Assembly: GCF_900101015.1 (NCBI RefSeq)
Contig: NZ_FNFZ01000002.1
Coordinates: forward strand, 89,221-153,220
Direction of reading: 5' to 3'
DNA: 64,000 nucleotides
From: Sarcina sp. DSM 11001
GTDB lineage: Bacteria; Bacillota; Clostridia; Lachnospirales; Lachnospiraceae
Shown here: one piece after another, positions 17,866 through 27,079 of the stretch
How the letters are laid out: each line of letters begins with the position of its first letter
Position numbering within the stretch: the stretch's first letter is position 1
Notes under the pieces: generated by a model
Database searches by the model: none
What the model saw: the letters and a program-made list of their open reading frames with translations, nothing else
Told to the model about the DNA's origin: nothing
Program-made: the position numbers and the translations under genes

Positions 17866-20157
17866 ATGAATCTTAAAATACCTCGTTTAAATACTAAAGA
17901 AAAAAAGAATAGGCGCACAGATCCGGCCGGGAACCCCGCCTCAGATGCTGCTCCGGATGATTTTTCGAGCGGCAGTTATAATCCCGAAGAGGCTGAGGGG
18001 GCGGAGCATTCCCGCGATGCGGAGGCCGGAACTCCTGAAAGACGTGTGGACACATCAGTGGGTACTCTGCTCAGGGGATATGCGGTCTGGGCGGTTCTGG
18101 TCCTTGCAGTCTGTATCCTTCTGGAGCTGGTCATTTTCAATTATGATCACTGGGGGTCTCCCCGCGGGAGGGAACTCACGGCAGGTTTTTATGAACCGGC
18201 AGCCGAAGACGGACATGAGGTAAAAGGAGACTTCCTCGCGGTTCTGGGACCGGGGCTTGAACTGACCGAATACGGGACTTTTGAGATCACGGACAACGAA
18301 AAAGCCTATATTGAGCTTCAGGAGATCCATGCAGAGGTGGAGAATATCTACCTGCATGTCATCGATCCCGCGTCCGCGGTGGTCTATTATTCTGTCCAGT
18401 ATACAGACAGCGCCAATGCCAGTCTTCGTGAGCTGGGGGAGAGACCGCTTGTCAGCACAGTGCCGGAGAGCCGCTATATCAGGCTCCATCTGACCGGTAT
18501 GACGAGAAATATGAGGATCTGTTTCCATGCGGAAAACGGGGAGGAGCTCCATATCCGCCAGATCCGGCTCAATGTCCATGAGCCTCTCTTTATCCATCCG
18601 GGCAGGGTAGCCTTTCTGTGGCTGATTGGGATCCTGCTCGTCATCTTCGGACCGCGCTCCTGGATCTACACGACCCGTCTGAATCTGCGCCAGGGACGTC
18701 AGCGCTTCCTGGTCGCGGCTGTCCTTGTGATCAATATCATCGCCACTTCCTGGGCGGGACGGGCTGCTGACCCGTCTGTCTGGCGCGAGATGCGCGATGA
18801 GCGCGACTATCAGGAAAAGGAGTACGAGCTCTATGCGGATGCCCTTCTCAAGGGGCACACGTATCTGGACATTCGTCCTCCGAGATATCTGACAAAGCTG
18901 CGCAATCCCTATGACAGGCTTCAGAGGGATTCGGTTGCCCACCAGTATGATGAAAAGGTCCTCTGGGACGCGGCCTATTACAACGGCAGGTACTATGTCT
19001 ATTTCGGCATTGTACCCGCTCTCCTGAGTTTTGTGCCCTACAGGCTGGTGACAGGATCTCCCCTGCCGACCTGGCGGGCGGTGCTCATGATGGCAGACCT
19101 GATGTGGATCCTGTCCTTCTGGTTTGTTTATATCCTGATCAGGAAATATTTTTCAAGGACAAGCTTTGGAATCTACCTGCTGCTGGCGGGGGCCTTTGTC
19201 CCGGCGGCGGGAGTCATCTATCTGGCGGCTTTCCCGGTGGTCTACAGCGTTCCCTTCATCTACGGTCTCGTATTTACGATGGCCGGGCTGTGTCTCTGGA
19301 TGAGGGGCTTTGACAGAAAAGGCCATGTCCACCGGATCCGGCTGGCAGTCGGATCACTGTGTATCGCCCTGACCCTGGGCTGCAGACCGACCATGATCCT
19401 GTCCGTGATCCTGGCCTTCCCGATCTTCTGGGAGGAGATCCGGAAGGGGCGGTTTTTCCTCCCGAAAAAGAACAGTCTGCTCAACACAGCCGCTGTGATC
19501 CTGCCCTTTATCCCGGTCGGCCTGCTGCAGATGCAGCTCAATAAGGCGCGGTTCGGTAGTCCCTTTGACTTCGGCGCGGACTACAACCTGACCGTCAGCG
19601 ACCTGACTAAAAAGACATTTTCCATCGCGAAAAATGTCCCGGCGCTTTTCCAGGAGCTGTTGCAGCCGCTGCATATCCAGCCGCAGTTTCCTTTTATTTC
19701 GGAAATAGAGGTCGCTACCGGATACCAGGGCTATATGTTCACCGACAAAATGATCGGAGGCTTTTTCGTCCTGAACCTGCTCGCCCTCTTCTGCTTCTGG
19801 ATCTTCCGGATCCGGAAAAAGATGTCCGCGCAGAAGGTATTCGGCCTGGCGGCGGTCTCTTTTGCCCTCGCAGTCCTGCTCATTGAACTGGACGTACAGA
19901 TCGGAGGGATTTCTCAGAGATATATGATCGATTACGGCTGGCTTTTGATGCTGACCTCTATCCTGGCCATCCTCACGATCCTGGAGAATACGGATGCCCA
20001 CGGCTACTATGCATATCTCAAAGTGATCCTCGTGATGGCGGCGCTCTGTATCGGGATCAATTACATGAGCGTTTTCAGCGACGGACAGGCGATTTCAGTG
20101 AGAAATTATCATCCGGAGCTTTTTTACAGGATCCAGTATCTGTTCACTCCGGGGTAA
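17866..20157 (+). CDS. polytopic membrane protein, possible GT-C type glycosyltransferase
   Basis: A 763-residue membrane protein. Residues 1-65 are cytosolic and polar. One helix (about 67-88) leads into an extracytoplasmic beta-rich region, and about ten more helices follow from residue 245 onward. The region around RPPRYLTKLRNPYDR and the YNGRYYVYFG block resembles uncharacterised GT-C-fold membrane proteins that move lipid-linked sugars, but no catalytic motif is certain. The start is ambiguous: TTG at 17854 or ATG at 17866, neither with a ribosome binding site, both coupled to the small upstream peptide. The next gene encodes a UDP-galactopyranose-mutase-like flavoprotein, which fits a cell-wall glycan role. 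Confidence 0.6.
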   Translation: MNLKIPRLNTKEKKNRRTDPAGNPASDAAPDDFSSGSYNPEEAEGAEHSRDAEAGTPERRVDTSVGTLLRGYAVWAVLVLAVCILLELVIFNYDHWGSPRGRELTAGFYEPAAEDGHEVKGDFLAVLGPGLELTEYGTFEITDNEKAYIELQEIHAEVENIYLHVIDPASAVVYYSVQYTDSANASLRELGERPLVSTVPESRYIRLHLTGMTRNMRICFHAENGEELHIRQIRLNVHEPLFIHPGRVAFLWLIGILLVIFGPRSWIYTTRLNLRQGRQRFLVAAVLVINIIATSWAGRAADPSVWREMRDERDYQEKEYELYADALLKGHTYLDIRPPRYLTKLRNPYDRLQRDSVAHQYDEKVLWDAAYYNGRYYVYFGIVPALLSFVPYRLVTGSPLPTWRAVLMMADLMWILSFWFVYILIRKYFSRTSFGIYLLLAGAFVPAAGVIYLAAFPVVYSVPFIYGLVFTMAGLCLWMRGFDRKGHVHRIRLAVGSLCIALTLGCRPTMILSVILAFPIFWEEIRKGRFFLPKKNSLLNTAAVILPFIPVGLLQMQLNKARFGSPFDFGADYNLTVSDLTKKTFSIAKNVPALFQELLQPLHIQPQFPFISEIEVATGYQGYMFTDKMIGGFFVLNLLALFCFWIFRIRKKMSAQKVFGLAAVSFALAVLLIELDVQIGGISQRYMIDYGWLLMLTSILAILTILENTDAHGYYAYLKVILVMAALCIGINYMSVFSDGQAISVRNYHPELFYRIQYLFTPG

Positions 20158-20285
20158 ACCGGGAGCACTGACCGGGAACCCTAACCGGGAGCATAAAACG
20201 GTTGTGTTATCAGGAGCATAAACGGGGAGTGTAAACCGGGAACATAAACCGGGGGCATAAACCGGGAACATTAACCGGGAACAGC
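20148..20285 (+). repeat. ~15-bp degenerate tandem repeat after the membrane protein gene
   Basis: About eight units of the type AACCGGGAACATA start at the stop codon of the membrane protein gene and fill most of the intergenic space. Confidence 0.85.
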
Positions 20286-20369
20286 AGAGCCGGAACTCGC
20301 CGGCGGGCAGCAGGTATACAGTATTTCGGGTAAACTGAGCAGACTAAACGAAAGGATTTTCGGCATAAA

Positions 20370-21944
20370 ATGAAGAAAAAAGTCATTATTATAGGCGGAG
20401 GACCCGCCGGCCTGACAGCGGCCTATGAACTGCTTCGCACGCCGGACGAATATGAAGTTGTGCTCTTTGAAGAGGGCAGCCAGGTCGGCGGCATCGCAAA
20501 GACTGTGAATTATAAGGGCAACCGGATGGATATGGGAGGCCACCGCTTTTTCTCCAAGATGCCGGAGGTGAATGCGTGGTGGAACGAGATGCTGCCTGTG
20601 CAGGGAGCGCCGTCTTATGACGACAAGGTACTTTTCCGTGACTGCACGCTGGAGGAGGGAGGACCGGATCCCGAGAAGGAGGACCGGGTCATGCTGCGCC
20701 GGAACAGGATCTCGCGCATTTTTTTCAACAATCGGTTTTTTGACTATCCTATTTCCCTCAAACCGGAGACCTTTACCAATATGGGGCTGGGGACGACGAT
20801 GAGCGCCGGATTCAGCTACATGAAGAGCATGGTGCACAAGCGCAAAGAGGTCTCGCTGGAGGATTTTTATATCAACCGTTTCGGCAAAAAGCTGTATTCC
20901 ATGTTTTTTGAGCACTATACGGAAAATGTGTGGGGCCGCCATCCTTCGCAGATGACGGCGGAGTGGGGTGCCCAGCGCGTCAAGGGCGTTTCGATCACAG
21001 CAGTCCTCAGGGATGCTGTCGGCAAGGCTGTCCATCTCAAGGGGAAAAAGGGCGGCGAGATCGAGACCTCTCTCATCGAGGAATTCAGCTATCCCAAATT
21101 CGGGCCCGGGCAGCTGTGGGAGATCACAGCCCGGGAGATCGAAAAGAAGGGCGGCCGCATTGAACTGAATGCGCGGGTGACGGCCATTCACAAGATCAAA
21201 AACAAAGAAAAAGGCCGCCTGCTCACAGGCATCATCTGGGAGCGCGGCGGACAGACCTTTGAAGAGAAGGGTGATATTTTTATTTCATCAATGCCGTTAA
21301 AGGACCTCGTGGGCGGCATGAACAATGTCCCCGAGGTGCCCGCGAAGATCGCGGCGGGCCTTCCCTACCGCGATTACATGACTGTCGGCGTGCTCGTCCC
21401 GAAGCTGAAGCTCAAAAACAAGACACATATTCCGACCATTGGCAACATCGTGCCCGACGACTGGGTCTATGTCCATGACCGGAATGTGAAGATGGGCCGT
21501 TTCCAGATCTTTAATAACTGGTCGCCCTATATGGTGGCGGACATCGAGCACACTGTCTGGGTGGGGCTTGAATACTTCTGCAACGAAGGCGATGAGATGT
21601 GGTCCATGGCAGATGAGGACTTCGCCAGGATGGGTATTACCGAGATGGTAAAGATCGGCATGATCGAGAGTGAGGACGAAGTCATCGACTCCCACGTCGA
21701 GCGCGTCAAAAAAGCCTATCCCGCTTACTTTGACACCTACAGTGACATCGACCGCCTGCGCCGTTACCTCGATCTGATCGGCAACCTCTACTGTGTCGGC
21801 CGCAACGGCCAGCACCGCTACAACAACCTCGACCACTCCATGATGACTTCCTTTGAGGCCGTTAAAAACATCCGCAGCGGCAATACCGACCGGTCCAATA
21901 TCTGGAATGTCAACACGGAACAGGTTTATCACGAGAAGAAATAG
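20370..21944 (+). CDS. FAD-dependent oxidoreductase, UDP-galactopyranose mutase / amine oxidase-like
   Basis: A 524-residue flavoprotein. The dinucleotide-binding motif [12 protein letters not shown] is at residues 8-19, followed by an acidic strand end (LFEEG) and GG...[10 protein letters not shown], typical of the UGM/amine oxidase group. The C-terminal FAD-contacting block [15 protein letters not shown] is intact. Such proteins are found next to glycosyltransferases in polysaccharide loci and are often annotated as protoporphyrinogen-oxidase-like. Its place behind a GT-C-like membrane protein supports a role in glycan or lipid-linked sugar modification. A distant AAAGGA precedes the start. 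Confidence 0.8.
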   Translation: MKKKVIIIGGGPAGLTAAYELLRTPDEYEVVLFEEGSQVGGIAKTVNYKGNRMDMGGHRFFSKMPEVNAWWNEMLPVQGAPSYDDKVLFRDCTLEEGGPDPEKEDRVMLRRNRISRIFFNNRFFDYPISLKPETFTNMGLGTTMSAGFSYMKSMVHKRKEVSLEDFYINRFGKKLYSMFFEHYTENVWGRHPSQMTAEWGAQRVKGVSITAVLRDAVGKAVHLKGKKGGEIETSLIEEFSYPKFGPGQLWEITAREIEKKGGRIELNARVTAIHKIKNKEKGRLLTGIIWERGGQTFEEKGDIFISSMPLKDLVGGMNNVPEVPAKIAAGLPYRDYMTVGVLVPKLKLKNKTHIPTIGNIVPDDWVYVHDRNVKMGRFQIFNNWSPYMVADIEHTVWVGLEYFCNEGDEMWSMADEDFARMGITEMVKIGMIESEDEVIDSHVERVKKAYPAYFDTYSDIDRLRRYLDLIGNLYCVGRNGQHRYNNLDHSMMTSFEAVKNIRSGNTDRSNIWNVNTEQVYHEKK

Positions 21945-21995
21945 GGCGTTTTACATTCGTTTATTTTTCCCGGAGCGGGAGCGTGATAAAAATAT

Positions 21996-22062
21996 GACGG
22001 AGGGACGGTTCTTTTGCCATCTTTCAAAGAATGGCGAAAGAACCGTCCCTCTGTCTTTTTTT
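21996..22062 (+). terminator. long terminator hairpin after the FAD oxidoreductase
   Basis: A stem of about 24 bp (GACGGAGGGACGGTTCTTT paired with the complementary 3' arm at 22031-22055) is followed by seven T residues. Confidence 0.9.
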
Positions 22063-22124
22063 CTGTCTTTTTTCCCTGTATTCAAATCATTTAGCTGCCA
22101 AAGCAGATAAGCTGCCGCTGCTCT

Positions 22125-23507
22125 TTATTTCAGCCGTTTTTCATTATGCCCGGCTTCATTGAGTTCGGGGATCACGACGAGGAGCATGGTGACAAAGCAT
22201 GCCATGCCGCCGAGGACATTGGAGACGGGCTCCGCCGCGAAGACTCCGTTTGTCCCCATGTGGAAGACATAGGGCAGCAGGTAGGTCAGCGGGACGACGA
22301 TAAAGGCCTTGCGCAGCAGGGAAAAGAAGATGGCATAGTTCTTTTTGCCCAGCGATTTGAAGACCATCTGGCCGGAGTGCTGGAAGACCATGAAAATAAA
22401 GGTCGAAAAATACAGGTGGAAGGCGGGGAGGGCCGTCTCCAGGATGGACTTGTCGGAGCTGAAAATACCGATGAAAAACTGCGGGAAGAGGCAGAGGAGG
22501 ATCCATATTGAACCGGCATAGCCCAGGCCGAGCAGGACCATGATCCGGATGGCGTTCTTGACGTCCTTGTACCTTCCGGCTCCGTAGTTATAGCTCATGA
22601 TCGGGGAAGTGCCCTCGGTGACCGCGAGCAGGGGTGTCTCAAGCATCTGGCGGGCGGAGTTGATGATCGTCATGATGGAGACGTAGAGGTCTCCTCCGAC
22701 GTGGGCGAGCACGCTGTTGCAGCTGATCGAGACGACGCTGTTGGTGAGCTGCATGATGAAGGCGGCCATGCCCAGACCGATGATCCTGCGGGCCCGGGAG
22801 AGGCATTCGGGAATCTCGTTCAGGCGCAGCAGATGCAGGCGGTATTCGACCTTGTTTCCGAAGAGGAAGCGCAGGACAAAGAGGGCGGACAGCGCCTGGG
22901 AGAGTATGGTGGCGATGGCGGCGCCCCGGACGCCCATGCCGCAGACAAAGATGAGGATAGGATCCAGGATAATGTTGGCGACAGCACCGATGATGACAGT
23001 TGTCATACCTACGGTGGAGTATCCCTGGGCATTGATAAAGGGGTTCATGCCCGTCGCGATCATGGAAAAAACGGTTCCGATCAGATAGATCCGCAGGTAG
23101 GGAAGCGCGTGGACCAGCGCCTGTTCAGAGGCTCCGAAAGCGATCAGGACAGGGCGGCCGACGATCTCGCCGATGATGGTCAGTACTATAGCTGTGGAGA
23201 TCTCAAGGAAAAAGGCCGTATTCTGGATCCTGTGCGCTTCTTCCCGGTTTCCTGCCCCGCGGGCGATTGAGAACAGGGGAGCGCCGCCGCTGCCGTACAT
23301 GTTGGTGAAGGCTGTGATCAGGATCACGATCGGAAAGCACAGGCCGACTGCGCCCAGGGCCGCCGTCCCGATCTCAGGAATACGGGCGATGTAGATCCGG
23401 TCCACGATGTTGTACAAGAGGTTCAGGGCCTGCGCCACGAACATGGGCAGAGCCGTCGCCAGTATGTTAGTCAGAGTTTTTCCATTTCCAAAATCTACTC
23501 TTTTCAT
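22125..23507 (-). CDS. MATE family efflux transporter
   Basis: A 460-residue membrane protein with twelve predicted helices, the standard MATE length. The N-terminal block ALPMFVAQALNLLYNIVDRIYIA and the middle GMNPFINAQGYS segment are typical of NorM/DinF-type exporters. These export cationic drugs or metabolites in exchange for Na+ or H+. The ribosome binding site is weak (GGT). It converges with the FAD oxidoreductase, separated by a strong hairpin. No regulator lies next to it. The 259-bp gap behind it (23508-23766) has a GC-rich double hairpin (CAAGACTC/GAGTCTTG then CGCCCCGCGTGCGGG). Confidence 0.9.
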   Translation of the reverse strand: MKRVDFGNGKTLTNILATALPMFVAQALNLLYNIVDRIYIARIPEIGTAALGAVGLCFPIVILITAFTNMYGSGGAPLFSIARGAGNREEAHRIQNTAFFLEISTAIVLTIIGEIVGRPVLIAFGASEQALVHALPYLRIYLIGTVFSMIATGMNPFINAQGYSTVGMTTVIIGAVANIILDPILIFVCGMGVRGAAIATILSQALSALFVLRFLFGNKVEYRLHLLRLNEIPECLSRARRIIGLGMAAFIMQLTNSVVSISCNSVLAHVGGDLYVSIMTIINSARQMLETPLLAVTEGTSPIMSYNYGAGRYKDVKNAIRIMVLLGLGYAGSIWILLCLFPQFFIGIFSSDKSILETALPAFHLYFSTFIFMVFQHSGQMVFKSLGKKNYAIFFSLLRKAFIVVPLTYLLPYVFHMGTNGVFAAEPVSNVLGGMACFVTMLLVVIPELNEAGHNEKRLK

Positions 23508-23766
23508 TTTTTAAAGACCTTTAATGTTTCTGAAAGCCTTTTTTCGTTCAAGACTCACACGCGAGTCTTGCGCCCCGCGTGCGGGTTTTCCTTTTACGCT
23601 TGTATCCCATGTCTGAGACAAGGGTATTACGCGATGAAGAATAAAGCCTCTTTTCTGAACAGCCTTTCCTGCGTTTGATCCGTACAGATGATGGGGCAGA
23701 ATGCTGCGGGCCTGCTTCTCATTCAGCCGACGGAGATGATTCTCACTAAGCCAGCCGGGGCAGTTC

Positions 23767-24897
23767 TCATTGACTCAATATCCCTGTTCCGTCAAAAACC
23801 GGAATATAGGAAGGTGAAACAGTGCCGCTTTCCTGGATGAACCCGTTTTGTATGCCGAGGTCAATGGCGTAGTCGACCAGGGCGTCGTATTCCTCATCCG
23901 TAAGATGGCGGCAGAGGTTCGGATCTGATATGGTTTTTTCTCCTCTCTTTCCGTCAAACACCTGGGGCATGGGCGTGTACTGGTTCATGATACTGATGAA
24001 GATCCTGTCTCCGTAGGTTTCGTGGAGATAGCGAAGTACTGCCCGTGAGTCTTGCCCGCAGCCCGGCAGGGCCAGGTGGCGGACCAGAACACCGCGGATC
24101 ATGAGCGGGTCATCGGCGTCGTCCGGGCAGTCGATCGTATGGCTTCCGTCTGAGAAGACCGGTTCGGGGCATTGGCGCACCATTTCGGCAATGGCGGCGG
24201 AGGCGCAGGAAAAATAATCCGCGGCTCCCGTATGACGGGCGGACAGGATGGAGGAGACGTACTTGAGATCCGGGAGCCAGACGTCCACGAGGCCTTCCAG
24301 GGCTTTGACTGCCTCCACCTTCTCATAGCTGCCGGTGTTATAGACGACCGGTATGGTGAGCCCCTGCCTTTTGGCCCTGTCCAGGGCAGGAACCAGGAGA
24401 GGAACGAAGTGCTCCGGAGTCACCAGGTTGATATTGTGGGCCCCCTCTGCCTCCAGTTCAAAAAAGATCTCCGAAAGACGCTCCGGGGAGAGCTCGATCA
24501 GCCGGGGAAGCCGGGGTTCTCCAGCTGTTTTTTTACCATTTTCATTTCCGGATTCATCGGGAAAACCAGGTGTTCCACCGAAAAAAACAGGTGCTGCAGC
24601 CGGAAGGTCCCTGCCGGGCCGGGAGATCTGCCGGTTCTGGCAGTAGATGCAGCCCAGATTGCAGCCGGAAAAGAAAACAGTCCCGCTGCCGTTCCTTCCG
24701 GAGATCACGGGCTCTTCCGTGTAGTAAAGAGCGGCGCGTGCCGCCCGGAGCACACCGCTTTCGCCGCAGAAGCCGCGCTGTCCCTGCAGCCGGTTCACAT
24801 GACAGTCCCTGGGACACAGGGCGCAGTCAGAGAGAACGCGGACGGGGTCTGACAGGGACAGGCTTGCAGCTGCAGGAGTATTTTTATTCTGATTCAT
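23767..24897 (-). CDS. radical SAM protein, PflX / AmmeMemoRadiSam-like
   Basis: A 376-residue protein. The cluster-binding motif is in SGCNLGCIYCQN (Cys-X3-Cys-X2-Cys) near residues 78-86. An N-terminal Cys group (CALCPRDCHVNR, 26-37) may bind zinc or a second cluster, as in PflX-like proteins. A low-complexity insertion of about 30 residues follows the motif. The barrel segments HNINLVTPEHF and DVWLPDLKY are conserved in this group. Relatives are putative glycyl-radical-enzyme activases of unknown target, and no glycyl radical enzyme is in the window. No clear ribosome binding site is seen. Confidence 0.8.
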   Translation of the reverse strand: MNQNKNTPAAASLSLSDPVRVLSDCALCPRDCHVNRLQGQRGFCGESGVLRAARAALYYTEEPVISGRNGSGTVFFSGCNLGCIYCQNRQISRPGRDLPAAAPVFFGGTPGFPDESGNENGKKTAGEPRLPRLIELSPERLSEIFFELEAEGAHNINLVTPEHFVPLLVPALDRAKRQGLTIPVVYNTGSYEKVEAVKALEGLVDVWLPDLKYVSSILSARHTGAADYFSCASAAIAEMVRQCPEPVFSDGSHTIDCPDDADDPLMIRGVLVRHLALPGCGQDSRAVLRYLHETYGDRIFISIMNQYTPMPQVFDGKRGEKTISDPNLCRHLTDEEYDALVDYAIDLGIQNGFIQESGTVSPSYIPVFDGTGILSQ

Positions 24898-25029
24898 TTG
24901 CTGGCTGATTACGATTCATTTGAAGGAAATTATTTCATCATTTTTTTGGCGGGTTTTGTAAATAAAGCAGTCATGATGGAGAACATGACTGTAAAACACT
25001 GATTTAAAATCACTAATCCCAAAACAGGA

Positions 25030-25223
25030 AATCCCCGCCGGGATGAAGCGCTGAAAGCTGCCTGCCGGCCACAGAGCCAGGCACCCTCGCGGCACATGAA
25101 AGATCCCGCTTAGTGCTGCTATGTTCCCATCCTGACACGGTTCACAGGTTTCCATTGCGCGAGACCCGAACCCATGCGTGCAGACAGGCAGCTTTCAAAA
25201 CTCCATCCCCCGGCGGGGATGCT
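25030..25223 (-). ncRNA. ffs: signal recognition particle RNA, large Firmicutes type
   Basis: On the minus strand the conserved domain IV core GTGTCAGGATGGGAACATAG then CAGCACTAAG is present. The Alu-domain segments (GGTTCGGGTCTCGCGCAATGG) and a 5'/3' closing helix of GC-rich arms (CATCCCCGCC with GGCGGGGAT) are also visible. A good promoter lies directly upstream. The RNA joins Ffh to target membrane proteins. Ends are estimated from the promoter and the closing helix; the 3' end may lie further toward 24960. Confidence 0.9.
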
Positions 25224-25229
25224 TTGTAT

Positions 25230-25258
25230 ACTATAGTCAAAAGATTCCGGAATGTCAA
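25230..25258 (-). promoter_or_regulatory. promoter of the SRP RNA
   Basis: On the minus strand TTGACA (25258-25253) and TATAGT (25235-25230) are 17 bp apart. The -35 half is inside a 39-bp sequence that is repeated at 26215-26253. Confidence 0.85.
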
Positions 25259-25287
25259 GTGCCGGCGGATGAACCGGAGTGGACGGA
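25249..25287. repeat. 39-bp direct repeat, SRP-promoter copy
   Basis: Identical over 39 bp to 26215-26253 (begins GGAATGTCAAGTGCCGGCGG). The two copies bracket the DUF4160/DUF2442 cassette and include the SRP RNA -35 box. Confidence 0.9.
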
Positions 25288-25331
25288 ATGGCCTGAGGAA
25301 ACGTTTCCTGGTCCACCTGATTCAGGGCAGG

Positions 25332-25772
25332 TTAAACAGCTGCTTTAGGTTCTCCGTATTCTCGCTTCATGGCATCGGATGAAATAACCCACTGCTTGCC
25401 AAACTTGCAAACGTCGATACCGTTAATTAGTTTTCCATATGCTATTGCTTTCCGCAAGGTGCTTTCATTGAGACCCCAAAGCTGCGTGGCATCGCTGAAA
25501 GCAATCAGTCCGTCAAAAGGCGTTTGAATAGTTTTACCATTATAGAAGAGTTCGTCACAGGTAATATCAATATCATCGTTCCAGATGATACCGTAGCCTC
25601 CGACATCTACTTCAACGGAGGTGAATAGCCCGGGATGATCCTTCAAAGGGAGAAACATCGTATATTTGTCAAACAATGGATTCATATCGTACTGTTTGGT
25701 AACGCCTTCAGAGAACTGGACAAGGAGCCTGTAATCAGGCGATGGTGTTACACTCTTGATTTTATGGAACAT
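25332..25772 (-). CDS. DUF2442 protein with C-terminal helix-turn-helix
   Basis: A 146-residue protein. Residues 1-80 match the DUF2442 fold (YRLLVQFSEGVTKQYDM, then the GGYGIIWNDDIDIT block). Residues 90-140 form a helix-turn-helix resembling an excisionase (FSDATQLWGLNESTLRKAI). DUF2442 commonly pairs with DUF4160 in small operons thought to be toxin-antitoxin-like; the DNA-binding end suggests the regulatory partner. AAGGAGG precedes the ATG. It lies 11 bp after the broken DUF4160 gene. Confidence 0.75.
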   Translation of the reverse strand: MFHKIKSVTPSPDYRLLVQFSEGVTKQYDMNPLFDKYTMFLPLKDHPGLFTSVEVDVGGYGIIWNDDIDITCDELFYNGKTIQTPFDGLIAFSDATQLWGLNESTLRKAIAYGKLINGIDVCKFGKQWVISSDAMKREYGEPKAAV

Positions 25773-25783
25773 AAAGCACCTCC

Positions 25784-26038
25784 TTATTCAAGTGGATCAA
25801 TAGAACGAAATTCCTGAGTTTTCCAGATGGAAAGAAGATCTTCCTTGTGAAGTTCGATTCATTCCCGGACCATTGACAATGCCTTAGGCGGCAGATTCCC
25901 TTCAAGTAACTCGCCTGTGCGGAGAGCAATCGCAGCTGCTTCTTCACCATAAATGGCGTGGATATGCGGTGGGTTGTGTTCGGCCTGAATGAAGTACATA
26001 AGGATAATGATTCCGTAGAAGCGTGACAATACCGGCAT
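25784..26038 (-). pseudogene. DUF4160 gene interrupted by an in-frame TGA
   Basis: Translation from 26038 gives a DUF4160 protein (MPVLSRFYGIIILMYF, then EHNPPHIHA) that stops at TGA (25861-25859) after VRE. Reading on in the same frame continues the family C-terminus (IELHKEDLLSIWKTQEF) to a proper TAA at 25786-25784. The family normally has Trp at that point, so TGG to TGA is the simplest change. A truncated 59-residue product is still possible. DUF4160/DUF2442 pairs are toxin-antitoxin-like by association. Confidence 0.75.
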
Positions 26039-26214
26039 AAAAACATTTTCTCCCTGCAGCAGATTTTACTGTAAATGCCCGACATACTGGTGTTTCGCCG
26101 GCATCATACTGTTGATTCTTCTTGATAGAGAATTTATCACGGTATCGTGATATCGTCAAGGGGAGGAATAGGCGAAACCGGGGGTGGACTGGGGAAACTG
26201 TCCCCCGGTCCGGT

Positions 26215-26253
26215 GGAATGTCAAGTGCCGGCGGATGAACCGGAGTGGACGGA
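26215..26253. repeat. 39-bp direct repeat, tadA-side copy
   Basis: Identical to 25249-25287. It lies just after the tadA stop codon, where the SRP RNA promoter would normally be expected; this copy has the -35 box but no -10 box. Confidence 0.9.
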
Positions 26254-26286
26254 GGAAGTGGCTGAGGAAGTGGCTGAAGAAGTGTT

Positions 26287-26856
26287 CTATGGTTCACTTG
26301 CTGCGTTCGCGGAAGCGGCTTCCTGCATCCGCAGCATCTTTTTCCGCTCCTTGTTGCGCCGGCGCAGGTCCTTGAAAAAACGCTGGAGGATCTCAGTGCA
26401 TTCCTCGCGCATGACATCGTACAGGACCTCGGCCTGGTGGTTGAAGTCGGGATTCTGGAGGATATTGAGAAGTGTGCCGCCGCAGCCGGATTTGGGGCTG
26501 GTGGTGCCGATCACGACCCGGTCGATGCGGGACTGGATGATGGCGCCGGCGCACATCTGGCAGGGCTCGAGGGTGCAGTAGAGGGTACAGCCCTCGAGCC
26601 TCCAGTCGCCGATCTTTTTGCAGGCCTTCCGGATGCAGGTGATCTCGGCGTGCGCCAGGGTCGTCTTATCGGTGTTGCGGCGGTTATAGCCGCGGGCGAT
26701 GATCTTTCCTTCATAGACGATCACAGCGCCGATGGGGACTTCGCCGATGGCGATGGCTTTTTCCGCCTGTTTCAGGGCGGCCTTCATATATTTGATGTCT
26801 TCGCGGGAGGGGGCTGGTACAGCCTGAGTGGTTTCATTCATAATTATTGGTTTCAT
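26287..26856 (-). CDS. tadA: tRNA-specific adenosine deaminase
   Basis: A 189-residue zinc deaminase. The catalytic HAEITCI motif supplies the zinc His and general-base Glu, and PCQMCAGAI supplies the two zinc cysteines. GEVPIGAV is the usual family opening. It converts adenosine 34 to inosine in tRNA-Arg. The C-terminus is about 20-30 residues longer than usual and basic. The start is unclear: ATG at 26856 or 26841, in a local duplication (ATGAA(T)GAAACC) without a clear ribosome binding site. In Firmicutes tadA is often followed by the SRP RNA, as here, apart from the inserted cassette. Confidence 0.9.
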   Translation of the reverse strand: MKPIIMNETTQAVPAPSREDIKYMKAALKQAEKAIAIGEVPIGAVIVYEGKIIARGYNRRNTDKTTLAHAEITCIRKACKKIGDWRLEGCTLYCTLEPCQMCAGAIIQSRIDRVVIGTTSPKSGCGGTLLNILQNPDFNHQAEVLYDVMREECTEILQRFFKDLRRRNKERKKMLRMQEAASANAASEP

Positions 26857-26937
26857 TCATAATAATTTCAGCATAATTTCAGCTTTTCAGGTCTTCTGTT
26901 TGTCTTTTTTGTCCAGTACCCGTCTGCCCGGCTTTTG

Positions 26938-27079
26938 CTTCACGTCACCACAGTTTTTGAAGCCTTTCATGGCGGCATCTCAGCATCCTGTTTCGTTTGC
27001 GCAATTCTTCACGTCACCACAGTTTTTTGAAGCCTTCCGTGACTGCGCCCCAGCTTCCCGTTCCGTTTGCATAGGCTTC
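26938..27079. repeat. ~70-bp duplication of the 3' end of the kinase-SBP gene
   Basis: CACGTCACCACAGTTTT with the following ~50 bp occurs at 26941 and again, diverged, at 27010. The right-hand copy is the coding end of the kinase gene; the left one lies beyond its stop codon. Confidence 0.85.

Noticed and set aside
23767-25030. Expected dnaX behind the SRP RNA
   Set aside because: The gene behind the SRP RNA is a radical SAM protein; no DnaX motifs are present, so the usual tadA-SRP-dnaX order ends here.
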